This document shows positions 1-8,133 of a DNA stretch of 38,859 bases, piece by piece. Position numbers and translations under genes: made by a program. The stretch comes from Pelagophyceae sp. CCMP2097 (Eukaryota; Sar; Pelagophyceae). The notes below the pieces were generated by a model, which saw nothing but the letters and a program-made list of their open reading frames with translations, was not told the origin of the DNA and did no database searches. How positions within the stretch are numbered: the first letter of the stretch is position 1; every line of letters begins with the position of its first letter. Location: the NCBI GenBank assembly GCA_026770575.1, contig MU657174.1, forward strand, positions 564,242 to 603,100, written 5' to 3'.

Positions 1-335
1 TGCGAAGCCGTCGGCGCGCCGGTCAGTGGGTCTGTGACGTTGGTTTCATTCGTTTTGTTCCACCACGACGCGTTCAAGAACGCCGGCGTCGGTGGCTCAG
101 TCGTTACGTTGGACCAGAAGCCCACCGCAGTTGGCCACGGCGTCGTCTCGTTCGTGGCGTTCCACCATAAAGACGTGTTGTTGGTTGCGTTGCCGGACGT
201 CGGCGCCGCCGTCTGCACGAGCAGTTTGCGGCGCTGCCCTCTCGCCTCTTTCTGCCCTCCCGGACCTCCTCCAGAGTCGGTCGTGACGCGCCTGGCAAAG
301 GCGAGGGCCAGCAGGACGCGGCGCGAGCGCCACAT
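1..335 (-). CDS. Secreted protein dense in N-glycosylation sequons (partial, C-terminus off the left edge)
   Basis: The minus-strand frame opens with ATG at 335-333 and stays open to the window edge (111 codons plus 2 bases). The start MWRSRRVLLALAFA looks like a signal peptide. It is followed by a basic, Gly-rich stretch (about residues 20-40). Then, within roughly 55 residues, come ten N-x-S/T sequons (NAT, NNT, NTS, NAT, NET, NVT, NAS, NKT, NET, NVT), interleaved with Trp and Pro. Sequon density of this kind is expected only in a protein passing through the ER, so I chose this frame over two overlapping frames that read as Arg/Ala-rich shadows. No domain is recognised. The function is unknown; a cell-surface, cell-wall or matrix glycoprotein is an inference. 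An upstream exon is possible. Confidence 0.6.
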   Translation of the reverse strand, partial: MWRSRRVLLALAFARRVTTDSGGGPGGQKEARGQRRKLLVQTAAPTSGNATNNTSLWWNATNETTPWPTAVGFWSNVTTEPPTPAFLNASWWNKTNETNVTDPLTGAPTAS

Positions 336-959
336 CGCCGCGGTGGCAGTGCGACCCCGAGCTTTGGATTCCTGGAATTTCCGGAGAACATTTTTGAATT
401 CTCGACACCCTCCAGACGAGTCCGGCACGCTCTGAGGAAAGCCGGTAGGCATCCTATTGCTGCCGCCTCGTTTGGGGGCTCGGGCCGCGAGCGCGTTGCT
501 GCTCGGGGTGCGAGGCACCATCTCTGATCGGCAGGCCCATCAAAGTGAGGAAGAGATATCATTACTTGGCCCGGGCGTTGCTTCAAAAGAACGGGCCCTC
601 AAACCCCGTGGTGCCGTCCGCCGCGTCCGGGATGCGCCTCGAGGCACGTGCGAGCCCGACGCAGAGCGCCGGCGTCGTGCCCGCGGGGCTGCTTTCGATG
701 CCAGCTCGGCCGAGGCTCCGCGAAGTCGATGAGTCGATCGGTCGTCGGCCCGACGGCGCCGCCCGCGGCCGTAGGCACGGCGCAGCCGCCGACGGCGGCG
801 GCCTTGGGTGGAGGCGCTGTCGGGGCCTGTCGTCGGCCGACGGAGCCTCGAGCGCGCCTCGTCGGGCCTCGGCTCCGAGCGGCGCGTTACGAGGCCGTCG
901 CTGGGCGGTGGTGCGTCTTTTGCGCCTTTCGGGCGGCGGTCCCGGCGGTGCCACGGTGT
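336..959. other. Intergenic stretch with no supported gene
   Basis: The stretch lies between the start of the secreted protein and the 3' end of the Mis12-like gene. Several long GC-rich open frames cross it on both strands, but all read as Arg/Pro/Ala-rich low complexity without family resemblance. I see no convincing RNA gene or repeat. It probably holds the promoter and 5' leader of the left-edge gene and the 3' UTR of the Mis12-like gene. Confidence 0.4.
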
Positions 960-1537
960 CTACGCCGGTGGCGCAGGCGTGGTGAGGTGCCGGACGTGGT
1001 CTTCGCACCGCTCCGTGAGCGCGTTGAGCTCGGCGCGCCAGCCGTCGAGGTCGGCGCCGCCTGCGCCGCGCGGTGGGCCGCCGTTGCCGATGGCGGCGCC
1101 GATGCGAAGCGCCGCGTCGTCGAGCGCGGCGCGGTCGGCGCGCGCGCGCCGCAGCGCGGCGGAGAGCGCGGCCACGTCCGCGTCCGCCGCGGCCTCGTCG
1201 TCGGCCGTCGAAACGGCGCGCCTTTTCTTCCGCGGCGGCTGCTTGGCGGGTGGGGTGGGGCGGCAGAGGAGGTTGCGCACAAAGTAGAGTTCAAATTTGT
1301 CCACGTCCCGTTGAACAACCTCTGCGAGCGCCACCTAACGCACCGTCCTAGACCCGAGGCGACTCGGGGGCGACGCCTCTGACGGACCTGGAGCCGCTCG
1401 CAACCGACGCGGACCGCTGCCTCCTCGAGGTCCGTCGCCGCCGCCGCCGAAAGCGCCTCCGATACGCGGCCCACCGCCGCCGAGACGAGCGCCGAGCCGC
1501 GGTCGCCCACGTCGTCGAAGAAACGCACCGCGTCCAT
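960..1537 (-). CDS. Mis12-like kinetochore protein (putative)
   Basis: Two exons are inferred, complement(join(960..1334,1388..1537)), about 174 aa. The 53-nt intron 1387-1335 reads CAG|GTCCGT...GCGTTAG|GTG in phase 0. The diagnostic part begins exon 2: VDKFELYFVRNLLCRP. This resembles the conserved DKFELY-LRN-(I/L)-x-x-P signature of Mis12/Mtw1, a subunit of the four-protein KMN kinetochore complex that links centromeric chromatin to Ndc80. Exon 1 (MDAVRFFDDV onward) could match the short N-terminal helix of the family. The C-terminal half is Ala/Arg/Asp-rich and helical, as expected for the coiled-coil stalk. Family members are usually about 200-300 aa, so an upstream exon may be missing; a splice acceptor-like CTAAGCAG lies just upstream at 1566-1559. 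The call rests mainly on one motif. Confidence 0.5.
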
Positions 1538-1852
1538 CGCCGCCGCGTCGAGGCCGCCCTGCTTAGATTTCAAACGACTTTTGCAATCGCCGAAAATGCG
1601 CGTCAACGGGCATCGCGATCCTGCGCGGGGCGCGGCGGACCCAGGGCCCAGCACTGCACGGGTTGCGGTTCGGGCGCCGCACTGTGACTTTAGATGCTAG
1701 AGGTCGGGCGGCGTGCTACGGCGCGGCGGCCGGTGGCGGCGGCCCCGGTGGCCGGGCGCGCGCCGACGGGCCGCCTCGGCGGGGCCTTTGCTCGGCGGCG
1801 CATGTGCGGCCGCCTCGGTGTTTCTTGCAGTCTGGATGCACCTCTTCACGGA

Positions 1853-2582
1853 TTAGAATTTGCCGGCAATATCGAGGTCCTTGAAGTCCTGGTGCTCCTC
1901 CTCCCTGTTCGCGTAAAACATGTCCTCATAGTCGCTCTCGTCCACGTCGTCGTCCAGTACCCTGCGCGCCTTGTCACGCGGCTCCAGGAAGGACATGAGC
2001 TGCGACTTGGTCTTGTACTGCAGCATGGCCTAAGCAAACGCGCTGCGGCCGAAACGAAAAGCGGAATACGCCCCGGATCCGACCTCGTCGAGCTCCGTCC
2101 GGCCTTTGTGCTGCAGGATCGCGATGACGCCTGCGCGGTGACCAGCTGCGGCGCAGGCGTCAAAGGCGGGCGGCGATTCGGATGCGACGCGGGCCCTTGC
2201 GCGGATCCTTGACGTCCTTGTTGAGCGCAAAGGCCTTGCGGACGATGCTCCGCGCCTAGCGCTGGCGCCTGGCGCCGCGCCCGGCGCCGCGCGCGCAAAA
2301 GCGAGAAAACCTCGGGGAGCGTCATGCTGACCTAAGGCGGCCGTGCCGTTGGCGCGACGACGCGCGTCGGGAGCGCCCGTCTGGCAACGGCCGGGGGGCC
2401 CGGCGCGCATCGAGCCGCTGCTGTCTCCGGCTCGGTCCCGGGTTTGCCGGCGCTCGACGGGCACAGGTTTCGACGTCGTAGAGAGTAAGAATGGTTGTCG
2501 TGTTGCGCATAATCGTCCGGAAGAGCAAGAGCGACCCGTTGCCCGGGATCGGCGCCGTCTTCACAAACTGGCGCAGCGCCAT
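1853..2582 (-). CDS. NDUFA6: NADH:ubiquinone oxidoreductase (complex I) subunit NDUFA6/B14, LYR family
   Basis: Five exons: complement(join(1853..2029,2084..2130,2201..2255,2311..2331,2475..2582)), 135 aa. The product is a matrix-arm accessory subunit of mitochondrial complex I that binds the acyl carrier protein through a LYR-type motif. Here the motif is LLLFRTIMRN near residues 18-27, so the Y is replaced by F. The middle reads VRKAFALNKDVKDPR then VIAILQHKGRTELDEAM. This matches the family pattern V-R-x-x-F ... D-P-R-V-(I/V)-D-x-L-x-x-K-G-x-x-E-L-(E/D)-E. The C-terminus is an acidic tail ending DIAGKF. Introns 1, 2 and 4 are GT-AG. The third (2200-2131) must start with GC to give DPR-VI; a GT 12 nt downstream is also in phase but inserts four extra residues. 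The length agrees with the family (about 125-155 aa). It diverges from the neighbouring plus-strand gene. Confidence 0.88.
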
Positions 2583-2982
2583 GGCGAGCGGCCGCGGCCT
2601 AGAGCGACCCTCGAGGAGCTATGAACCGGGCCCGCAACCCAAGGGACGGTTGCGATCGCGCGAGCGTCTGCGGTCGGGGCGCGGGCCCCGCAGCGCGGCG
2701 GGGCGGCGGGGCGCGCCGCGCGAGATGCGACGGCGCCTCGGCAGACGCACCTCGGAAAGATCCTCGAGTCGGAAGCTTCGAAGGAAGTTCGACGAATTTT
2801 CGACGTCAAGTTTTCGATAGATTTTCAAAATTTCGTCCGTTCTCCAACGGCATCTCTGTTCTATTATCGGCGCCGAGCGTGTGGCGAGCGCGCTCGCGCA
2901 TGCGAGGATGGCTCGCCGATAGTGCGGACGCCAGGCCGGCCCGTCGTCGCCTCTTTGAGTGAACGTTTGTCGCCGGCTCTCT
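2583..2982. promoter_or_regulatory. Divergent intergenic region between NDUFA6 and a small membrane protein gene
   Basis: About 400 bp separate the two divergent starts. The right half is AT-richer than its surroundings and holds several TTTTCGA-type words (2795-2835). One is a CGACGTCA CRE/bZIP-like core, described separately. No convincing TATA box was picked. ORFs crossing this region are Arg-rich shadows. Confidence 0.4.
2795..2808 (+). promoter_or_regulatory. CRE/bZIP-like element AATTTTCGACGTCA
   Basis: This 14-mer recurs exactly at 38736-38749, also upstream of a start codon. On the opposite strand it contains TGACGT, the core bound by bZIP factors, including the aureochrome photoreceptors of stramenopile algae (established knowledge). 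That it is functional here is an inference. Confidence 0.3.
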
Positions 2983-3570
2983 ATGGGCCTGGCGGCGCTG
3001 GCGCGCCGCGCGGCTGCGGCGCTGCGGCGCCTGGCGCTCGCGGCGGCGCTCGCGGCGGTGTACCTCTACGTTGAGGTGCGCTTCGACGCGGCGTCGGGCG
3101 TCTTTTCAGCGACGATGCTGGCGGCCGTCGCCGTCGCGTTCGTCGACGGGACGTGGTGCGCGGGCCTCGGCCTTTTGGCGTTTGGCGAGGCGAGCCGCCG
3201 CGCCGACGAACTGCGCGGCGCGGCGGCGGCGGGGTCCGCCACCGCAAAAGCGGATATGGATTTCTTCGAAGCGGTCCGCTTCGTTACCTTTGTCGGCCTC
3301 GCGCTATTCGCGTCGGCGCGGCCTCCGCGGCGCGCCGACGCGAGCGGCACCGTCGTCGCCTTCGCGCCGGGCGAGGAACGCGCCCGCGCGCTCGTGCTGC
3401 GCAAAGCGCCGTGGGAATTGCACAAAGTGGACGACTGGCTCGACGCGCACCGCGGCTCCGAAGTCTCCTTGCTCGCAGCGCTCGAGGCGCGGTACGCGGC
3501 CGCGCCGACGCGCGGCCGGCCGAGCACGTTGACGCAGAACACGCGCCGCATCGGCGCCCTGACGCTCTAG
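2983..3570 (+). CDS. Small multi-pass membrane protein, unknown function
   Basis: Single open frame of 195 codons from the ATG at 2983 (an in-frame ATG at 2959 is also possible). I do not recognise a family. Three hydrophobic stretches are visible: about residues 14-33 (ALRRLALAAALAAVYLYVEV), 42-70, and a shorter one near residues 95-105 (FVTFVGLALFASA). A soluble C-terminal part follows, with a Trp/Asp-containing segment (APWELHKVDDWLDAHRG). The amphipathic, acidic-plus-hydrophobic composition sets this frame apart from the Arg-rich overlapping frames. The stop codon lies inside the first copy of a 15-bp direct repeat. Confidence 0.5.
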   Translation: MGLAALARRAAAALRRLALAAALAAVYLYVEVRFDAASGVFSATMLAAVAVAFVDGTWCAGLGLLAFGEASRRADELRGAAAAGSATAKADMDFFEAVRFVTFVGLALFASARPPRRADASGTVVAFAPGEERARALVLRKAPWELHKVDDWLDAHRGSEVSLLAALEARYAAAPTRGRPSTLTQNTRRIGALTL

Positions 3571-3595
3571 GAGGCTCGGCGACGCTCTAGGAGGC
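3561..3595 (+). repeat. Direct repeat spanning a stop codon
   Basis: The 15-mer GACGCTCTAGGAGGC occurs at 3561-3575 and again at 3581-3595 (period 20). The TAG in the first copy is the stop codon of the preceding membrane-protein gene. It is probably a small slippage duplication. Confidence 0.8.
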
Positions 3596-3888
3596 GCGTG
3601 CCCCGGCCCGCGTGCCATCCAAAGGCAGTCGACACGGCCCTGGTGTGCTCCAGAGAATCAGCAACGACCCGACCGGAACCGTAACGACACCCGTTCGAGC
3701 CGCCAGTGCACACTTTCCGGAAGCTGAGCGTGCACCGCGACCAGCCGTGATCTTCTCACTCACCTGGGCCAGCGTTCTACAAATTCTACGGACATTCAAG
3801 TTAGTATCAAGTACAATATCCGTGTGTGCGCTGTAGACCGTCCTCGGGCATGGGCGGGCGCACAGCGTCTATATCATGTCTTGCTGGC
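3571..3888 (+). other. Intergenic stretch; nothing clear
   Basis: Contains the second copy of the stop-codon repeat, then about 290 bp of less GC-biased sequence. I see no domain-bearing frame. No exon encoding the missing N-terminal strand of the receiver domain that follows could be found here. Confidence 0.4.
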
Positions 3889-4296
3889 ATGGACGCCTCG
3901 CTGTTGCAGCGCAAGGTCTTTCAGAGGCACATCAGCAAGATTGCGCCGGGCGGCCCACCGGTCGTCGTCGCGGGCGACACGAGGGAGTCCATCGACGGGT
4001 TTGCGCAGGCCGTGTGCGACGCAGACGTCGACGTCGTCTTCGCGGACCAGTACTTCGCGCCCGTCCACCACACCGTCGCAGGCACCGACGTCGTCCGCGA
4101 GATTCGAGCGCGCGACGCCGCGGCGGGCTAAACGCCGCGCCTCATCTTCATCTCGTCGGGCAACGACTCGCCCGAGGACGCCGCCGCGTACGTCGAAGCC
4201 GGCGCCGACGGGTCGCTGTCCAAGATCACGCTCCCGCAGCTTAAACTCCTCCTCCATTTGCACGCGACGACGGCCCACTCGCGCTTCAAAGCCTGA
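3889..4296 (+). pseudogene. Response-regulator receiver domain fragment with an in-frame stop
   Basis: The frame from ATG 3889 reads MDASLLQRKVF... then DVDVVFADQYF..., in which the Asp of FAD is the expected phospho-acceptor. It continues to GTDVVREIRARDAAAG and hits TAA at 4129-4131. The same frame then continues as TPRLIFISSGNDSPEDA and YVEAGADGSLSKI up to TGA 4294-4296. This supplies the conserved Ser/Thr strand and the GA-x-G-x-L-x-K lysine. A complete receiver domain should also start with a beta strand ending in an acidic pair (DD); that is absent in the 270 bp upstream. The piece is therefore truncated at the front and interrupted by one nonsense codon. It probably derives from a hybrid histidine kinase. 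Sequencing error at the TAA is possible, but it would not explain the missing N-terminus. Confidence 0.65.
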
Positions 4297-4549
4297 GCGC
4301 TCGCTGACTGTGTCCCACACAACAAGCGCCCCTTAATTGTAAATAACCCCTCGTGCCTGAACATCCTCTGCTCCGACGGAGAGCGACGCCGAGAGGCAGA
4401 CTCGCGACGCGACCGTGACGACGTCCGACACGCCGAATCTCGCTATTTTTTGGCGAGGCTGCGGAGCGCGCTTTCGGTCTTCAGTCGGTTGATCTCGGGA
4501 AACGAGCCCCCCGTCGACCCACCCGCATATACATCCTCCGTCGACGGCG

Positions 4550-5879
4550 ATGCGCTTCGGACAGGTGGCCTGGGCGCTCGCGCTGTGCCGCGCCGCCTCG
4601 GTGCGTGGGCGTATACCCGCGGCCCGACGCGCCATCGCTCGTCCGATGAGGCCTTTAGGCGGTGCGGCCGGTCGTGGCGGCCAGCGCGCGCGTCAAATCG
4701 GCGGTGGAATCCGTCGACGGCCCAAAGCTGCTCGGCGCGGCGGCCGCGGGCCTCACCTTTGTCGTCGCCGTGCGCCACCTCCTCTGCGACGAAGACGTAT
4801 CGGCGGAGACACCGGCTTGCGACGCGCTCGTCCAGAGCGCCAAGGCCTTTCGCAACGCGCCGGTGCGCCGCGCCGCCGCCGCCGCCCCAAAGGCTGCGAC
4901 GAAGAGGCCGTCTGTAGGCGCGGCGCCTGTCTGGCCCCGGCGCGGTGAGCGCGTCCGTCTACCTCGACGCCATGGAGGCTTTGCTGCCGGCGTTCCGCGC
5001 CTACGGGGCTTTGTTCGACCGCGCGGCGAGGAAGGACGTCTACGGCAACGTGCAAAAGGTCCGCGCTTACCTCGCCGAAACGGGAGAAGACGACTTGGAC
5101 CGCCTCGTCGCCCTCGAGCCGCGCGAGACGCCGCCGTCCGAGTCCGTCGCGCGCGCCGTCTTCTGGTTGAACCGCATCGCGCATCAAATCTCGCAGACGT
5201 TCGCACAGCTCGTCGAACACCGCGAACGCACCCTCGTCGCCTGCGCCACCGCCGCGTGCGTCGCTCTACCGTGGACGCGCTGCAATCTTGCGCGCGTCGA
5301 CCACGCGCCGCGGGGCGCCGCCGGACGTCTGGTCGACATATGACACGTCTGGCGCAGGTACCTCGACGTCTGCGCGCCTTATAACACGCGCGCGCACCAA
5401 ACGTTCGCGCGCGTCGCCCGCCGCGCCGGGAACCGTCGGCAAGCACGAAACGCTGCGGCGGGGATGCCCTGCGAGGCACGCCGGGGGGCACCGCGGGTGT
5501 CGATCGACTGGCGACCGTCGACTTATGGCGATTCCGGCGAGCACCGTACGACCGCGCGCCTTGGTAGATCCTGCTGCAAGTCGTCCCGAACCGCAAGGCG
5601 CTCGCCAAGTGCTACGGTGCGCCTCGCGCGCGAGCGGCTCTGGGAGCGCCGGCCGCAGGGAAGCCGCCGCGCGCAGGCTTCACCGCCGACTTAGGTTTCC
5701 CATCCGACGACTTTGACAGCCTCGTGCCGTACCTCGTCGAGTGGATCGACGCCTCCAAGGCGCCTCGCCGCGTCGGAAGCAAAGGGACAACCAAAGGGCG
5801 GGGGAGGCGGCGACGGGTTTCCAACAGTCGCGATTTACGGGCAATGACTGAGCGCGACGTCCATACGCCGCCGCGCTAG
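4550..5879 (+). CDS. Glycolipid transfer protein (GLTP) domain protein
   Basis: Model: join(4550..4564,4659..4862,4918..5270,5358..5424,5568..5879), 316 aa. GLTP-fold proteins move sphingolipids or ceramide phosphates between membranes. Supporting signals in order: a hydrophobic N-terminal segment (LLGAAAAGLTFVVAV); VYLDAMEALLPAFRAYG followed by a KDVYGNVQKV segment, the family D-x-x-G-N-x-x-K lipid-headgroup motif; VARAVFWLNRIAHQI, matching the LLWLKR helix; then PYNTRAHQTFARVARR and ILLQVVPNRKALA, matching the A-Y-x-x-x-L-x-x-x-H segment and the A-P-x-(R/K) helix. Between the last two, a GC donor at 5425 restores the family spacing (16 residues from His to Pro). The classical headgroup Trp is not obvious. 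The first mini-exon and the basic C-terminal tail are the least certain parts. Confidence 0.65.
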
Positions 5880-5973
5880 GCGACGCGCGAGCGCGTCGAC
5901 GCCATCTTCCAGCGCAACAAGCTGGCCCCGAAGAGGAGCTCCTTCCCGCCGAGGCGTTAAACAAGCCGGTTGC

Positions 5974-6945
5974 TTAAAACGTGCCTCGGGCTTCGGCGCG
6001 GTCGGCGTGGATTTGCGGCCGCCGCCGGCGCGCGCGCGCCGCGGCTTGCTGCCGCTGCCAGTCGGCCTGCCGCTCGGAGAAGAGCGCCACGGGGTCCGCG
6101 CGCCGAGGCGTCGGGCGCTTCGCCGTCGAGGGGCGCGCCGTCTCGACGCGCGCGCCGTAGCCGTAGCCGCCGCAGTCGCCGTAGGCGCGCGGAGACGCCG
6201 CCGAAGTCGGCGACGGCGGCTCTGGCGCAGGCGCGGGGACCGGCGGCGCGTCCGCCCGGCCGAGCGCGTGCGGGCGCGCGTCGCCGTCGCTGTAAATAGA
6301 CGTGCCGTCGTTCGCCGCGCCGTCGTCGACCGGCGGAGGCGGGGGCGGCGCGTCGCGGCGGTTGCGGAGCCGCGTCGCCGCCTCGGCGGGTGCCCGCGGC
6401 CGCGCCCGCGCGGGCGGCGGCGCGGCGTGGACCGGCGCAGCGTGGACCGGCGAGTCGCGCGCATTTGCGGTGGCGTCCGCGGTCGGCCGCGCGGAGTATA
6501 AAGTCGGCTGCCGCGCGGAGCCTCGGCGGCCGAGGTCGATGCTTCGCGCCGCCGCCGCCGCCGCGCGGCGCTCGCGCACGCGCCCCGCGAGCGCCGCCGC
6601 CGCGCGGGTCTGCGCCCGCGCCACCGCCGCGCGCGACGGCGTGGCCGTCGCCGCTGCCGCCGCGTCGTCGCCGACCGCGCACGGGGCAGCCTGACGGAGC
6701 GCCGCCGCGTACCGCGGCGCGCGCGGCGCGGCGTCGGCCGCGCAGCGTATGCGTGGGGCTGGCCCGTCGTCGTCGCTCGCCGCGCAGCCGCCGAAGATGG
6801 CCATCGATGTGACGTCGCCGCCGTCGGCGCCGCAGCCATCCGAGTCGTCGGCGCACGGCGCAAGCCGCGGGCGCCAGTGCGGCAGCAGCTGCTGCGGCAC
6901 CGCGATGGTCGATGCGACGAGGGTGGCCCGCGCAAAGGAAGCCAT
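5974..6945 (-). CDS. Low-complexity protein with C-terminal DPV...W motif (HYLS1-like?)
   Basis: Single open frame of 323 codons. Three long frames overlap here. This one was chosen because it starts close to the divergent neighbour, has balanced Ala/Asp/Pro content and ends in a structured segment. Most of the protein is disordered (Ala, Pro, Arg, short poly-Pro near residue 215). Near the C-terminus it reads RADPVALFSERQADWQRQQ. That pattern (D-P-V-A-x-(Y/F)-x-x-x-Q-x-x-W) resembles the C-terminal box of HYLS1 and related centriole/ciliary proteins. The usual LRW-x-V-R continuation is not visible, so the assignment is weak. A structural ciliary protein is one possibility. It may be a fast-evolving protein of unknown function. 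Confidence 0.4.
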   Translation of the reverse strand: MASFARATLVASTIAVPQQLLPHWRPRLAPCADDSDGCGADGGDVTSMAIFGGCAASDDDGPAPRIRCAADAAPRAPRYAAALRQAAPCAVGDDAAAAATATPSRAAVARAQTRAAAALAGRVRERRAAAAAARSIDLGRRGSARQPTLYSARPTADATANARDSPVHAAPVHAAPPPARARPRAPAEAATRLRNRRDAPPPPPPVDDGAANDGTSIYSDGDARPHALGRADAPPVPAPAPEPPSPTSAASPRAYGDCGGYGYGARVETARPSTAKRPTPRRADPVALFSERQADWQRQQAAARARRRRPQIHADRAEARGTF

Positions 6946-7253
6946 GGCGCTCGAGCAACGCGCTCGCTCCGACTACAGTAGTGCTCTTCTATAGGTTTGA
7001 ACACAACGGCCAACGGCGGTATCCAAGATTTTATCAAATCTATAAAGAGCGTTATAGCAACTTGGGCTCCGCCGGCTCCGAAGAGGGCTTCAACTGCATG
7101 GGCATCCCCGCCTCGTCGCCGCATCTCGCTCTCGGCTCGGCCCCCAAAGTCAGTGCGCACGGGTCGAGAGCCGAAAACCCAAAATAGATCTCGATAGGAA
7201 ATCCGACGCGTGCGGACGTCTTTGCGGCTCCGAGTCCACCGCGCCGCCGTTCG
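6946..7253. promoter_or_regulatory. Divergent promoter region
   Basis: 308 bp between two divergent starts. The centre is AT-rich compared with its flanks. It holds the small inverted repeat AGATTT-TATC-AAATCT and a CTATAAAG word near 7040-7047 that could serve as a TATA box for the plus-strand gene. Shadow frames cross it but carry no domain. Confidence 0.4.
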
Positions 7254-8004
7254 ATGAACTTTCTAGCGGCGGCTTTGTGCGGGTCCGGGCAGCGGCACGG
7301 CGACGAGCCTTCGGAGTACGAGCCTTCGGATTACGCACCTCGCGCGCCTCCGAAGCAGCGCACAGCCGCAAGGTTCGAAACGGCGTCTTATTCCAACGGC
7401 CGCCCAGAGGGTTCCGACGGCCGCCACGAGGGCGGAGCGGCGCCGTGCCTCGCGCGCCCGCCCACCACTGCCCCCGCAGGGCGCCGCACGCGGCCGCCTC
7501 GCCCTTGGCCTTTATATTCGACTGCGCCGCACCGCGGCCCGGAGACGAGCAGATCCTCACGTAAGGACCCCTTTGGGGCGCGGTCAAACCCCGGGGGCGC
7601 CTCTTCTATCGCACCGAGGCGGCGGCCGCCAGGTACGACGAGGCTATCCGACAGGGCGGCGAGATTACGACGCGACGACGATCGGCCAGCGCCAGCACGA
7701 CCAGCTCCAGCAAGCCAGAGGAAATCCAGTGGTGGTGCGTTCCTGCCGCTGGGGGACAGGCGTTTGAGTGTGCGCCCGCCGAATCTGCGTTAGGGAGCCC
7801 GTGGGCGAGGAAGACTTCAAGCACGCCACCACGGGCACGTCCGAGTCGTCGTCGGACGACGGTGGCGCGGCGCCCAAGTGGCAGTCTCGCGCGCGCGCGC
7901 CGAGGCAGTCGTTTGACGCCGCGGACGTTTCGACTCTGCTCTCCGGCCCCCGCAGAGGCCGCGGCGCGGACATAACCTTCGTCAGGAGTGCGCGCGAGGC
8001 GTGA
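7254..8004 (+). CDS. Small hypothetical protein, Ser/Asp-rich C-terminus
   Basis: Model: join(7254..7384,7480..7560,7633..7734,7794..8004), 174 aa, with three GT-AG introns of 95, 72 and 59 nt whose phases all agree. No family is recognised. The N-terminus reads MNFLAAALCGSG followed by an acidic Tyr-containing run (EPSEYEPSDYAP). The middle exon carries FIFDCAAPRPGDEQIL-TYDEAIRQGG. Then come a short Ser/Thr-rich linker, an EIQWWEPVGEEDF segment and the acidic run ESSSDDGG, and a basic C-terminus with LLSGPRRGRGADITFV. The third intron may start three bases earlier (7732), removing one Trp. The smooth junctions support a real, cytosolic or nuclear, mostly disordered protein. Confidence 0.5.
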
Positions 8005-8133
8005 GGCCACGCCGACCCGCGCTCCCGAAAGCGCATCCCCGAGCCACCCTCCACCTCGCCACTGCGCATACGCCACTCTATTAAAGTCGCGTCCATTTGT
8101 GCTCGCGCCCTCGCGGCGGCGTCGGCGTTTAGC

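Noticed and set aside
2181..2188. GT donor at 2188 for NDUFA6 intron 3
   Set aside because: It is in phase but inserts K-G-P-R into the highly conserved D-P-R-V-I block; kept only as an alternative isoform.
3889..4296. Recoding of TAA as a sense codon in the receiver domain
   Set aside because: Other genes in the window end normally at TAA (for example NDUFA6 and the carrier), and the fragment also lacks its N-terminus, so simple decay is the better explanation.
5835..7160. Long minus-strand open frames of 441 and 333 codons overlapping the chosen 323-codon gene
   Set aside because: They read almost entirely as Arg/Pro/Ala/Thr and lack any domain. In DNA this GC-rich, stop codons are rare in all frames, so length alone is not evidence.
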